From: Lachnospiraceae bacterium MD308
Lineage (GTDB): Bacteria > Bacillota > Clostridia > Lachnospirales > Lachnospiraceae
NCBI GenBank assembly: GCA_010206225.2
Contig: VIQU02000001.1
Location: forward strand, 62,001 to 126,000
Reading direction: 5' to 3'
DNA: 64,000 nucleotides
Translations under genes and position numbers: made by a program
Notes under the pieces: generated by a model
Told to the model about the DNA's origin: nothing
Seen by the model: the letters and a program-made list of their open reading frames with translations, nothing else
The model's database searches: none
Shown: positions 15,758 to 25,482 of the stretch, piece by piece
How positions within the stretch are numbered: position 1 is the stretch's first letter
Layout: every line of letters begins with the position of its first letter

Positions 15758-17086
15758 CTACCGCTCCTTTTCTTTTCTTTCCCGGATAAAAAACTTCAGA
15801 GAAGTTCCCTTAAAGCCGAAGGCTTCCCGAATCTTATTTTCCAGATATCTTGTATAAGAGAAATGCATTAGTTCCCTATCATTGACAAATATAACGAAAG
15901 TCGGCGGCTTTACCGATACCTGCGTGATGTAATAAAGCTTGAGACGCTTTCCCTTGTCCGAAGGCGGCTGCTGCATCGCCACTGCCTCCATCATGATCTC
16001 ATTGAGAACGCCAGTCGCCACGCGGAGCGTCTGATTCTCGATCACCATGTCTATCACATCATAAAGCCTGCCAAGACGCTGTCCCGTCTGAGCCGACACA
16101 TACATGATCTCTGCATAAGGCATAAAGGAAAGAACACGGCGTATCTCGTTCTCATATTTTTTCATGGTCTTGTCATCCTTCTCGATGGCGTCCCACTTAT
16201 TGACGACGACCACAATTCCCTTCCCGCGCTCATGGGCGATCCCTGCGATCTTAGCATCCTGCTCTGTCACTCCTTCTACCGCATCGATTACGATCAGTAC
16301 CACATCCGAACGCTCCACCGCCGTCACTGCACGTATAATACTGTAGCGCTCTAACTCCTCTTTAATCCTGCTTTTTCTCCTGAGTCCGGCGGTATCGATA
16401 AACACATACTCCCTTCCCTCATGCATGATCTCTGTATCAATGGCATCCCTAGTCGTCCCTGCAATATCCGACACGATCACACGCTGCTCGCCTAACAGCT
16501 TATTGACGATAGAGGATTTCCCCACATTGGGTTTTCCCACAATAGCAATTCTCGGACGCGCATCCTCCGCATCCTCGCCATCTGTTTCCGGGAAATACGC
16601 GACGATTTCATCCAGCATATCCCCCAGTCCAAGTCTTGATGCCGCTGACACCGGAATCGGCTCCCCGATTCCAAGATTATAAAATTCATAGACATCGGGC
16701 ATATATTTTTCAAAGCTATCTACCTTATTTACTACAAGAACAACCGGCTTGCCGGAACGTCTTAACATATCCGCCACTTTTGAATCTGAATCAATCAGCC
16801 CCTGCCGTACATCGGTCATAAATACGATCACATCGGAGGTATCAATCGCAATCTGTGCCTGTTCCCTCATCTGCGACAGGATAATATCTTTGCTGTCCGG
16901 CTCGATCCCTCCGGTATCGATCATAGTAAAATTCCTGTCAAGCCATGATACGTCCGCATAGATGCGGTCTCTCGTCACTCCCGGCGTATCCTTAACAATC
17001 GATATCTTCTCTCCTGCCAGTGCGTTAAACAACGTAGATTTTCCCACATTTGGTCTTCCCACAATGGCAACTACTGGTTTACTCAT
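15758..17086 (-). CDS. der: Ribosome-assembly GTPase Der (EngA)
   Basis: 442 residues with two consecutive GTPase domains: GRPNVGKSTLFNALAGEKIS at residue 8 and GKPNVGKSSIVNKLLGEQRV near residue 183. Each has its own DxxG (DTGGIEP, DTAGLRR) and NKxD (NKVDSFE, NKWDAIE), and a C-terminal KH-like domain. Der binds the 50S precursor and is essential for its maturation. Start of the der-plsY-gpsA-spoIVA block; AGGAGACAGATT precedes the ATG. Confidence 0.97.
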   Translation of the reverse strand: MSKPVVAIVGRPNVGKSTLFNALAGEKISIVKDTPGVTRDRIYADVSWLDRNFTMIDTGGIEPDSKDIILSQMREQAQIAIDTSDVIVFMTDVRQGLIDSDSKVADMLRRSGKPVVLVVNKVDSFEKYMPDVYEFYNLGIGEPIPVSAASRLGLGDMLDEIVAYFPETDGEDAEDARPRIAIVGKPNVGKSSIVNKLLGEQRVIVSDIAGTTRDAIDTEIMHEGREYVFIDTAGLRRKSRIKEELERYSIIRAVTAVERSDVVLIVIDAVEGVTEQDAKIAGIAHERGKGIVVVVNKWDAIEKDDKTMKKYENEIRRVLSFMPYAEIMYVSAQTGQRLGRLYDVIDMVIENQTLRVATGVLNEIMMEAVAMQQPPSDKGKRLKLYYITQVSVKPPTFVIFVNDRELMHFSYTRYLENKIREAFGFKGTSLKFFIRERKEKER

Positions 17087-17100
17087 AATCTGTCTCCTGT

Positions 17101-18411
17101 TTATGAATCTAAAATTGCTTCAATAAAGTCTCGTCCGCTTGATTTTACAATATCTGCGCGCACTTGTAAAGCCTTGGCAAGCTCTGAAAGCGTTATATCA
17201 TCTAAAAACACTTCTTCTCCGCTGCGAAACATATTACACGGAAGGAGAAGCTTATCCCCAAGCGGTCTGTCCTTCAGCTGCCCGATCAGATCCTGCCCGG
17301 TGATCAGCCCTGAAACCGTGATCCATTCTCCGAAAAATTTATTTTCAATACGATAGACGTAAATCTTTGTACCTGTATACTTCTGTGACAGCCTGTCGGC
17401 AAATCCCTTTATAAAAGGATAAGCAAGCTTTCCGGTCGCCACAGAAATCTGCCGCACTTTATCATCTCCGACGAGCTCCCCGAAGGCTTCCTCAAATTCA
17501 TCCGAAAGAAGCCTTAACATCCCGACTCCATTTTCAAGCTGAAGATACCCGTCATACCGCTCTTTATCCGGAAGCTCTTCTTCCGCCAGTGTGTACCACT
17601 CATCTCCCGCATGGATAAAATGCATCCTGCTCTCTCTGTAGAACTTATCCTGCCATCTATGGATCACATCCAGTACTTCTAATGCATCCTCTTTTGTAAA
17701 CGGCTCTAAAGGATACAGCCCTTCCCGATATTTCGTAAGCCCGACCGGAACTACAGACACACTTTCAAGATAAGGCCTGTAACGGGACAGATCCCGGATA
17801 CTGCGCTCTAACTCTTCTCCGTCATTTACTCCTTTGCACAGCACAATCTGCCCGTTCATACGGATACCGCCCTCATAGAGCCTGTCCACCTTCTTAAGCG
17901 CCTCTCCTGCAAAACGATTATGGAGCATCCTGCACCGAAGCTTGGGATTCGTCGTCTGGAAAGATATATTGATCGGTTCCAGATGATACCGCACGATTCG
18001 TTCGATATCATGATCGCTCATATTGGTCAGCGTCACATAATTGCCCTGTAAGAAAGAAAGCCTTGCATCGTCATCCTTAAAATAAAGCGTGTCACGCATC
18101 CCTTCCGGCATCTGGTCAATAAAACAGAACATACACTTATTGCAGCAGGAGCGGTACTCATCCATCAATCCCTGCTCAAACTCAATCCCTAAGTCTTCTT
18201 CATAACCCTTCTCTATCTCAAGCTCCCATTCCTCCCCGCAAGGCTTACGGATCAAAACGGTAAGCTCTTCATCATTTGCATAAAAATGATAATCAAAAAC
18301 ATCTTCGACCTCATTTCCGTTCATGGATAACAGACAGTCTCCCGGCTCAATCTCGAGCTCCTCTGCTATACTTCCCGGAAGAACCGCCTTCACTATATGC
18401 TCATGTTTCAT
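17101..18411 (-). CDS. DUF512 / PDZ radical-SAM-like protein
   Basis: 436 residues. An N-terminal PDZ-like segment (LPGSIAEELEIEPGDCLLSM) precedes a cysteine cluster CCNKCMFCFIDQMPEGMRDT, where CxxxCxxC fits a radical SAM [4Fe-4S] site. A TIM-barrel-like region follows, and then the DUF512 domain ending around GEEVFLDDITLSELAKAL. The family is widespread in clostridia and cyanobacteria, conserved next to der, and has no settled function; a role in translation or cofactor chemistry is sometimes suggested. It ends 14 bases before der and is probably the first gene of that operon. Family confident, function unknown. Confidence 0.85.
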   Translation of the reverse strand: MKHEHIVKAVLPGSIAEELEIEPGDCLLSMNGNEVEDVFDYHFYANDEELTVLIRKPCGEEWELEIEKGYEEDLGIEFEQGLMDEYRSCCNKCMFCFIDQMPEGMRDTLYFKDDDARLSFLQGNYVTLTNMSDHDIERIVRYHLEPINISFQTTNPKLRCRMLHNRFAGEALKKVDRLYEGGIRMNGQIVLCKGVNDGEELERSIRDLSRYRPYLESVSVVPVGLTKYREGLYPLEPFTKEDALEVLDVIHRWQDKFYRESRMHFIHAGDEWYTLAEEELPDKERYDGYLQLENGVGMLRLLSDEFEEAFGELVGDDKVRQISVATGKLAYPFIKGFADRLSQKYTGTKIYVYRIENKFFGEWITVSGLITGQDLIGQLKDRPLGDKLLLPCNMFRSGEEVFLDDITLSELAKALQVRADIVKSSGRDFIEAILDS

Positions 18412-18483
18412 ATCCGTTTCCCTCCATCCTCACTTGACAATAATAGTATACCCCACATTGTAAAAATAGTCCATTCAAAAACA

Positions 18484-18513
18484 TTGACCGCTCCCTATAA
18501 ATAATGATATGAT
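18484..18513 (+). promoter_or_regulatory. Promoter of the PRPP synthetase gene
   Basis: TTGACC (18484-18489), 18-base spacer, TATGAT (18508-18513). The roughly 85-base leader contains a short hairpin (GATTGCGGAGCAATC) but no riboswitch I recognise. Confidence 0.6.
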
Positions 18514-18604
18514 ACAAGAGTTGAAAAAGTTTTCAAGATTGCGGAGCAATCCGTGTATCATACACCTTAAACATTTAATCTTTTTATGATTCAGGAGAAA
18601 ACAT

Positions 18605-19786
18605 ATGACGAATGATATACAGGAAATGGAAACGGCTCTGCCGATAGCGCCTCTTAAAATCGCGGCTTTGGAGAGTTGTCTTAAGTTAGGCAAAAAAGTG
18701 AATGACTATATTGTAGGATTCCGTCAGGAAACCTACCACACCTTTCTGAATTCCCCCCTCTTTTCCAGTTATAAGCTGGATAATTATCTGATTGACTGTT
18801 CCTGTCCGCGCTTCGGGACAGGGGAAGCCAAAGGTCTGATCAGAGAGTCCATCCGCGGAAAGGACTTGTTTGTCATGGTAGATGTATGCAATTACAGTCT
18901 GACCTACACGGTAAACGGGCAGTTGAATCACATGTCGCCGGACGACCATTATCAGGATCTGAAACGTATCATCTCTGCGGCGAATGGCAAGGCGCACCGC
19001 GTAAATGTTATTATGCCTTTTCTTTATGAAAGCCGCCAGCATAAGCGCACGAAACGGGAATCCTTAGACTGCGCTTTTGCCCTTCAGGAGCTGGTGGATA
19101 TGGGCGTGGACAATATCCTCACCTTTGATGCACACGATCCGCGGGTACAGAATGCCATCCCGCTCCGGGGTTTTGATAATTTCAGTCCCGCCTACCAGTT
19201 CATGAAAGCGCTCCTTCGCGCCGTACCTGATCTTAAAGTAGATAAAAAGCATCTGATGATCATCAGCCCCGATGAAGGCGCCATGCACCGCGCAGTCTAC
19301 TTTTCTAACGTCATCGGTGTAGACATGGGCATGTTTTACAAGCGCCGTGACTATTCTCAGGTAGTCGGCGGTAAAAATCCAATTGTTGCCCATGAATTTC
19401 TCGGCGACAATATTGCCGGAAAGGATGTCATCATCATTGACGATATGATTTCTTCCGGCGAGAGTATGCTGGATGTGGCAAAACAGCTCAAAGAGCGGGG
19501 AGCCGGCAGAGTATTTGTCTGCACCACCTTCGGACTATTTACCGACGGCTTTGACAAATTTGATGAATATTATGAAAAAGGCTATATCGACCGTGTGATC
19601 ACAACGAATCTCACCTATCTGCCTCCTTGTACAGAAGAAAAGCCCTACTTCGTCACGGCTGATATGAGTAAATTTATTGCTCTGATTATTGATTCTCTGA
19701 ATCATGATACATCCATCAGCTCTGTCATGGTTCCGACTGATAAAATTCATAAGCTGCTGGAAAATCACCGACAAAAAAACAAATAA
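18605..19786 (+). CDS. prs: Ribose-phosphate pyrophosphokinase
   Basis: 393 residues, longer than the classical form of about 315. KDLFVMVDVCNYSLTYTVNG near residue 95 matches the ATP-binding flexible region, PFLYESRQHKRTKRESLDCA follows, LTFDAHDPRVQNA holds a catalytic His, and DVIIIDDMISSGESMLDVAK is the PRPP-binding loop. It makes PRPP from ribose 5-phosphate and ATP for nucleotide, His and Trp synthesis. The extra N-terminal 40 residues are typical of clostridial relatives of this length. AGGAG lies before the ATG. It is one of few plus-strand genes in the left half. Confidence 0.9.
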   Translation: MTNDIQEMETALPIAPLKIAALESCLKLGKKVNDYIVGFRQETYHTFLNSPLFSSYKLDNYLIDCSCPRFGTGEAKGLIRESIRGKDLFVMVDVCNYSLTYTVNGQLNHMSPDDHYQDLKRIISAANGKAHRVNVIMPFLYESRQHKRTKRESLDCAFALQELVDMGVDNILTFDAHDPRVQNAIPLRGFDNFSPAYQFMKALLRAVPDLKVDKKHLMIISPDEGAMHRAVYFSNVIGVDMGMFYKRRDYSQVVGGKNPIVAHEFLGDNIAGKDVIIIDDMISSGESMLDVAKQLKERGAGRVFVCTTFGLFTDGFDKFDEYYEKGYIDRVITTNLTYLPPCTEEKPYFVTADMSKFIALIIDSLNHDTSISSVMVPTDKIHKLLENHRQKNK

Positions 19787-19792
19787 TCTTAT

Positions 19793-19825
19793 AACGGCTG
19801 CTGTCTCTACCTGACAGCAGCCGTT
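19793..19825. terminator. Terminator shared by prs and the deacetylase gene
   Basis: AACGGCTGCTGTC and GACAGCAGCCGTT form a 13-bp perfect stem with a 7-base loop, followed by TATATCTTTCTT on the plus strand. It sits between the two convergent genes. Confidence 0.8.
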
Positions 19826-19835
19826 TATATCTTTC

Positions 19836-21290
19836 TTACTTCGTAAAGTCTGTATATTTTCCTCCATCCTTCAGTTCAACGCCTTTTGCCGCCGCCATCT
19901 CAGATACCGTCACAAGCTGGTAGCCTTCGTCTTCCAGCATTGGAATCAGCCTGATAGCCGCATCCACGGTTTCCGTATGGATATCATGAAGCAAAATAAT
20001 ATCTCCGTCTTCCACCTTATCCATCACTGTTTCAATTGTCTTTTCAGCATTCCTGGTTTTCCAATCCAACGTATCAATATTCCACAAAATCATCGGAGAA
20101 CCCACATTGGCTTTGACTACATCATTGATCGATCCATAAGGCGGGCGCATAACGGATGCAAAACTTCCTGAAGCCTTTTTCAGATTCTTGTTTGTATCCG
20201 ACATCTGTTTTTTTATACCTTTATCATCTAATTTCGCAAGGTTTGTATGATCATAAGAATGACTTCCCAGCTCACACCCGATCTTCTGCATCTTCTTGAC
20301 CTCCTTCTCAAAAGAAGGCACCTTCTGCCCAAGCATAAAGAATGTCGCATGCGCATTGTATTCTTCAAGGACATCCAAAATCTCCCCGGTCCGCTTTCCC
20401 GGTCCGTCGTCGAAGGTAAGAGCGACCATCGGCTTATCCGGATCTACCTGCGCCTTTTTCTTTGACAGCAGCTTTCCATTTTCATCAAAGGAACAGCGCA
20501 CTAATCCTACATGTATATCCCCTGTCGCCATCTTCGCGTCAGAAGTAAAATAATAGGTCTCCTTCTTGATCTTCTGCCAGCCCGTTACTGCCGCGCCATT
20601 CTTCCCAAGATAATACCTGTCGTCTTTCTGATCCTTCCATTTATTTTTCAGCATGACGCCGTCTTTGTCAAAATAATAAAGCTTTTTCTTAATTGTCTGC
20701 CAGCCGGTTACTTTAATGCCGTCCTCGCCGATATAGTAAGTATTCGCCTTTGACTCGATAAAATCACTTTTCACATAGGAATTATCGTACTTTTTAAACT
20801 TGTCCCCTTCCCACATACCGATTGGATTCTTTACTTCAAAACGTCCGTCCTTTACCGTGAATTTCAGACGTTTCTTCCAATCCTTGCTAATCTTCCCGGC
20901 AATCGCATCTTCCAATACTACTTTAATCTGATAGGAACCCTCCACATTGGGATCCGCCTCACATGCCAGAGTATACCCTTTGCCGCCCTTTAGATCATTC
21001 ACGAAATCTGATACTGTATATTTGCTTTTCTTATCCAGTACCTTATCGGCCCTCTTAACAAGCTTTGCTTTTGCCAAAAGCGCCGGCATATTTTCTCCCT
21101 GCAGAATCTCCACATCCTGAGCGGAAAGCTCCACTGCCGCCGCTGTCATATCCTGAACAAAAGAGACTATCTGAAAAGCTATAAATATAACTGCACATAC
21201 ACAAAATAGAGCAAGAGCAATATGCAGCCTTCTCAACCTTATACGTCGTTTTTTTAATTCCAATATCTTGCGTGTTCTTTTATCAGTCAT
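19836..21290 (-). CDS. Membrane-anchored polysaccharide deacetylase with wall-binding repeats
   Basis: 484 residues. A basic N-terminus and one membrane helix (LHIALALFCVCAVIFIAFQI) are followed by an anchor domain. Next come two to three choline-binding-like repeats (TGWQTIKKKLYYFDKDGVML, TGWQKIKKETYYFTSD) at about residues 195-270. The C-terminal NodB domain has MVALTFDDGPGKRTGEILDV (first Asp pair), ELGSHSYDHTNLA (metal His pair), MRPPYGSIND, and ILLHDIH. It likely removes acetyl groups from peptidoglycan or another surface glycan, outside the membrane. The repeats suggest anchoring to teichoic or wall polymers. It stands alone. Confidence 0.9.
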   Translation of the reverse strand: MTDKRTRKILELKKRRIRLRRLHIALALFCVCAVIFIAFQIVSFVQDMTAAAVELSAQDVEILQGENMPALLAKAKLVKRADKVLDKKSKYTVSDFVNDLKGGKGYTLACEADPNVEGSYQIKVVLEDAIAGKISKDWKKRLKFTVKDGRFEVKNPIGMWEGDKFKKYDNSYVKSDFIESKANTYYIGEDGIKVTGWQTIKKKLYYFDKDGVMLKNKWKDQKDDRYYLGKNGAAVTGWQKIKKETYYFTSDAKMATGDIHVGLVRCSFDENGKLLSKKKAQVDPDKPMVALTFDDGPGKRTGEILDVLEEYNAHATFFMLGQKVPSFEKEVKKMQKIGCELGSHSYDHTNLAKLDDKGIKKQMSDTNKNLKKASGSFASVMRPPYGSINDVVKANVGSPMILWNIDTLDWKTRNAEKTIETVMDKVEDGDIILLHDIHTETVDAAIRLIPMLEDEGYQLVTVSEMAAAKGVELKDGGKYTDFTK

Positions 21291-21450
21291 CCGTAATATC
21301 CCCCACTGGTATTGATAAAATTACCATAATCAAGTATACATTACTTCGACAAAATCCGCAATGAACAGTCATCAAACTTTTCTTAATAATTATTGAATAT
21401 TTCTGACGTAATTATTACAATTATTATGCTTTCATTAAGGCATGTAAAAA

Positions 21451-22614
21451 CTACCGGATTACTCTTACCCGGAGTACATGACTAACCGAGCAAAGATCAT
21501 TCGCCACACTGTCCGGCACCTGTGAATCAATATCAATCATCGTATATGCATATCCGCCTTTACTTTTATTGGTCATATCGGCAATATTCATATTATCTTT
21601 CGCTAAAATCTTTGTAAACTGTCCGATCATGTTCGGCACATTGTGATGCAGCAGTACAATTCTTGTATTTTCTCCCCGGTATCCCATATCACAGTCCGGA
21701 TAGTTGACGGAATGACGGATATTTCCGTGCTCTAAGAAACTGCGGAGCTCTTTGACCGCCATCTTCGCGCAATTATCCTCCGACTCCTCGGTAGACGCTC
21801 CCAGATGCGGGATAACGATTGCCCCTTTTACACCTGCGATCTCCGGTGTCGGAAAATCTGTCACGTAATGCTTAACTTTGCCTGAGATCAGAGCATCAAC
21901 TATTGCCTCCTCATCAACAAGGACATTTCTCGCGAAATTCAAGACTACTACATCCTTTTTCATCAGATCAATAGCATGCTTATCGATCATGCCTTTTGTA
22001 CTCTCCATCGCAGGCACATGAATCGTGATGTAGTCGCAATCCCTGTATATCTCATCCACCGTCTTCGCATGCCGGATACTTCTGGATAAGCGCCATGCGG
22101 ATTCAACCGACACGTAAGGATCAAAACCGAAGACTTCCATGCCCAGATTCGTAGCTGCATTGGCAACCAGTACGCCGATGGCGCCGAGTCCGATCACCCC
22201 AAGCTTCTTTCCCTCTAATTCGCATCCCGCAAAAGATTTCTTCGCCTTCTCTGCAGCCTTTGCTATATTGCCGTCTTCCTCGTTCTCCTGTACCCAGTTG
22301 ATACCTCCGATAATATCTCTTGATGCCAGAAGCATTCCGGCGATAACCAGTTCCTTTACTCCGTTAGCATTCGCTCCCGGCGTATTAAAGACAACGATTC
22401 CCTGCTCCGCGCATCTGTCCAGCGGTATATTGTTCACACCCGCCCCTGCCCTCGCAATCGCTTTTAAATCCTTCCCAAATTCCATATCATGCATAACCGC
22501 ACTTCTTACAAGAATGGCATCCGCCTTATCCACGGTACTGACCGGCACATATTCTTCCGTAAAATGCTCTGTACCCACTTCAGAAATCGGATTCAGACAA
22601 TGATATTTATACAT
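21451..22614 (-). CDS. serA: D-3-phosphoglycerate dehydrogenase
   Basis: 387 residues. The NAD site GVIGLGAIGVLVANAATNLG is near residue 138; the catalytic dyad region HLGASTEES is near residue 270. A short ACT-like domain closes the protein (FTKILAKDNMNIADMTNKSK). It performs the first committed step of serine synthesis. It lies 2 bases after serC, and both end the long leuB-ilvD-ilvB-serC-serA run, which shares the branched-chain promoter or an internal one. The length is the short form with a single ACT domain. Confidence 0.95.
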   Translation of the reverse strand: MYKYHCLNPISEVGTEHFTEEYVPVSTVDKADAILVRSAVMHDMEFGKDLKAIARAGAGVNNIPLDRCAEQGIVVFNTPGANANGVKELVIAGMLLASRDIIGGINWVQENEEDGNIAKAAEKAKKSFAGCELEGKKLGVIGLGAIGVLVANAATNLGMEVFGFDPYVSVESAWRLSRSIRHAKTVDEIYRDCDYITIHVPAMESTKGMIDKHAIDLMKKDVVVLNFARNVLVDEEAIVDALISGKVKHYVTDFPTPEIAGVKGAIVIPHLGASTEESEDNCAKMAVKELRSFLEHGNIRHSVNYPDCDMGYRGENTRIVLLHHNVPNMIGQFTKILAKDNMNIADMTNKSKGGYAYTMIDIDSQVPDSVANDLCSVSHVLRVRVIR

Positions 22615-22616
22615 AA

Positions 22617-23699
22617 TTACAGATTCTCCTTCTCAAACTTTTTCATAAACGCCACAAGTGCCTCCACACCCTCTATCGGCATAGCATTGTAAATACTTGC
22701 GCGCATCCCTCCCACACTTCTGTGCCCCTTAAGGCTTAAAAGTCCTGCTTCCTTCGCTTCTTTCACGAATCTGGCATCCAGTTCTTCGCTTCCCGTCACA
22801 AAAGTAACATTCATAAGGGAACGGTCTTTCTTGTTTACACCGGACTGAAACAATCTGCTCTCATCCAGATAGTCATAGAGAATCTTCGCCTTCTTCTCAT
22901 TATACTCTTTCATGGCTGATAATCCGCCCTGTTTTTTAAGCCATTTGAACACTTTTCCGCAGATATAGATGCTGTATGCGGGCGGTGTATTATAAAGAGA
23001 GCCTGCGTCTGCATGGGTTTTATACATTAGCATAGTCGGAGTGCCCGGATACACTTCCTCACGGATCAAGTCCTCACGGATGATCACGATCGCCATTCCT
23101 GCAGGACCTACGTTTTTCTGCACTCCGCCGTAGATCAGACCGTATTTTGACACATCGACAGGCTCCGACAGAAAACAGGAGGATACATCCGCTACCAGCG
23201 GCTTGCCCTTTGTATTCGGAAGTTTTTTATATTTTGTTCCATAGATTGTATTATTCTCACAGATATATACATAATCTGCATCTTCAGATACCGGCAGGTT
23301 CGTACAATCCGGAATATAAGAGAACGTCTGATCCTCCGATGATGCCAAGACATTTACTTTTCCGTATTTTTGCGCCTCTTTGTACGCTTTCTTGGCAAAC
23401 TGTCCCGTCACAATGTAATCCGCCACGCCATTTTTCATCAAATTCATCGGAATCATGGCAAACTGCGTCGAAGCTCCTCCCTGAATAAACAATACTTTAT
23501 AGTTATCCGGAATCTTCATCAATTCCCGGATGTCTGCCTCCGCTGCTTCGATAATCTCCTGAAACGGTTTCTGGCGGTGACTCATCTCCATCACAGACAT
23601 CCCGGATCCGTTGTAATCTAACATTTCCTGTGCCGCTTCCTTTAATACTTCCTCTGGTAAAACCGCCGGCCCCGCCGAGAAATTGTACACTCTGCCCAT
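22617..23699 (-). CDS. serC: Phosphoserine aminotransferase
   Basis: 360 residues from the ATG at 23699, with GGAGG 9 bases earlier; an ATG two codons upstream is too close to that site. VYNFSAGPAVLPEEVLKEAA is the classic N-terminus, FIQGGASTQFAMIPMNLM the substrate and PLP region, and YGGVQKNVGPAGMAIVIIRE carries the PLP lysine. It converts 3-phosphohydroxypyruvate to phosphoserine, between serA and a phosphatase not in this window. Translationally near-coupled to serA. Confidence 0.96.
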   Translation of the reverse strand: MGRVYNFSAGPAVLPEEVLKEAAQEMLDYNGSGMSVMEMSHRQKPFQEIIEAAEADIRELMKIPDNYKVLFIQGGASTQFAMIPMNLMKNGVADYIVTGQFAKKAYKEAQKYGKVNVLASSEDQTFSYIPDCTNLPVSEDADYVYICENNTIYGTKYKKLPNTKGKPLVADVSSCFLSEPVDVSKYGLIYGGVQKNVGPAGMAIVIIREDLIREEVYPGTPTMLMYKTHADAGSLYNTPPAYSIYICGKVFKWLKKQGGLSAMKEYNEKKAKILYDYLDESRLFQSGVNKKDRSLMNVTFVTGSEELDARFVKEAKEAGLLSLKGHRSVGGMRASIYNAMPIEGVEALVAFMKKFEKENL

Positions 23700-23748
23700 A
23701 ATCATAATTCCTCCATCTTCAAGCTTTCATTCCTTATCAGTTCCCGAT

Positions 23749-25431
23749 TTATTTTTTCTCTGTCTCCAGATCCTTCTCATCAAAAGCTTCGCTGATCTCT
23801 GCTCCCGGCGCTACCATCGGCCACACTTTATCGTCGCAGTCAATCTGACAGTCAATGACAACCGGTTTTCCCAATGTTAAAGCCCATGAAAACGCTTCCT
23901 TGAATTCCTCGCGGCTTGCCGCCCGGATTCCTTTTGCCCCCATAGCTTCTGCAAGCTTTACAAAATCTACGGCATCATTCAGCACCGTTGCCGAATATCT
24001 CTGTCCGTAGAAAAGGTTCTGCCACTGGCGGACCATACCAAGCACATGATTATTGATCACTACCTGTATCACCGGAATATTGTGCCGCACTGCGGTGGCG
24101 ATCTCATTCATATTCATACGGAAGCACCCGTCTCCCGCGATATTGACAACGGTCTTACCGGGCATACCCATCTTTGCACCGAGCGACGCCCCCAGTCCAT
24201 ATCCCATCGTCCCAAGTCCTCCGGAGGTCAGAAATGTCCTTGGCTGCGTATATTTATAATACTGCGCCGCCCACATCTGATGCTGTCCTACTTCGGTGAC
24301 GATGATCGCCTTTCCTTCGGTCTGACGGTAGATCTCCTCAACAACATAAGGTCCGGTAAGCTCCTTGGGGTGATAACTCAGAGGATAACGCTCCTTATAG
24401 TCCATGATTTTTTCGATCCACTGCGGATGACTCTGCTGTTCCAACCGCTCGTTCAGTATTCTGAGAGCCACTTTCAGATCGCCTACTACGCCCTCGGTAA
24501 TGAGCACATTCTTATTCATCTCCGCCGCATCGACGTCTATCTGAAGAACCTTCGCATTTTTTGCAAACTTCTTCGCATTTCCCGTTACACGATCGCTGAA
24601 TCTTGCCCCTAATACAATCAGCAGGTCGCATTCGCTGACTCCATAATTAGAAGTCTTCGTCCCGTGCATTCCAAGCATGCCCGTATACAGCCGATCCGTC
24701 CCCGGAAATGCTCCTTTCCCCATCAGACTGTCCGTCACAGGCGCATCCACCTTTTTCACAAATGTATAAAGCTCCTCGCTTGCTCCCGAGAGCACGGCGC
24801 CGCCGCCCACAAAGATATACGGCTTCTTCGCCTCCTTGATCATCTTAAGGGCACCAGAGATCTCTTCTTCCTTAACCTCCCAGGAAGGAAGGCAGAGCCC
24901 CGGCTTTACTTTCTGATACTCCGCCTTGTTCGCTGTCACATCCTTCGGGATATCTATGAGTACCGGCCCGGGCCTTCCCGACTTCGCGATGACAAATGCT
25001 TTGCGGATCGTATCCGCCAGATTCTTTACATCCTTTACAATATAATTATGCTTTGTAATCGGCATTGTGACACCGGCAATATCAATCTCCTGAAAACTAT
25101 CCTTTCCAAGGAGCGATACACCTACGTTACAGGTAATCGCCACAACCGGGATAGAATCCATGTATGCCGTAGCGATACCTGTCACCAGATTCGTCGCCCC
25201 CGGTCCGCTGGTAGCAAAACATACGCCGACTTTGCCTGTCGCCCTCGCATAACCGTCCGCTGCATGGGCCGCTCCCTGTTCATGGGACGTCAAAATATGA
25301 TTGATCTCATCGCTGTGTTTATATAATTCATCATATACATTGAGGATTGCACCGCCCGGATATCCGAATACGGTGTCAACACCCTGTTCCTTCAGACATT
25401 CGATAACGATCTGTGAACCTGTCAACTGCAT
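23749..25431 (-). CDS. ilvB: Acetolactate synthase, large catalytic subunit
   Basis: 560 residues. GYPGGAILNVYDELYKHSDE leads, followed by the glutamate of HEQGAAHAADGYARATGK that activates thiamine diphosphate. GDGCFRMNMNEIATAVRHNI with a later NNHVLGM forms the ThDP/Mg2+ motif. The FAD-binding middle domain is intact. It makes acetolactate or acetohydroxybutyrate for Val, Leu and Ile. The regulatory small subunit (ilvN/ilvH) is not adjacent, and ilvC is also absent from this cluster, so both must lie elsewhere. Confidence 0.95.
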   Translation of the reverse strand: MQLTGSQIVIECLKEQGVDTVFGYPGGAILNVYDELYKHSDEINHILTSHEQGAAHAADGYARATGKVGVCFATSGPGATNLVTGIATAYMDSIPVVAITCNVGVSLLGKDSFQEIDIAGVTMPITKHNYIVKDVKNLADTIRKAFVIAKSGRPGPVLIDIPKDVTANKAEYQKVKPGLCLPSWEVKEEEISGALKMIKEAKKPYIFVGGGAVLSGASEELYTFVKKVDAPVTDSLMGKGAFPGTDRLYTGMLGMHGTKTSNYGVSECDLLIVLGARFSDRVTGNAKKFAKNAKVLQIDVDAAEMNKNVLITEGVVGDLKVALRILNERLEQQSHPQWIEKIMDYKERYPLSYHPKELTGPYVVEEIYRQTEGKAIIVTEVGQHQMWAAQYYKYTQPRTFLTSGGLGTMGYGLGASLGAKMGMPGKTVVNIAGDGCFRMNMNEIATAVRHNIPVIQVVINNHVLGMVRQWQNLFYGQRYSATVLNDAVDFVKLAEAMGAKGIRAASREEFKEAFSWALTLGKPVVIDCQIDCDDKVWPMVAPGAEISEAFDEKDLETEKK

Positions 25432-25482
25432 ATTTCAAAAATCTCCTTATCTCCTAAAATGTTTTAAAACTTTCCTCGTAAA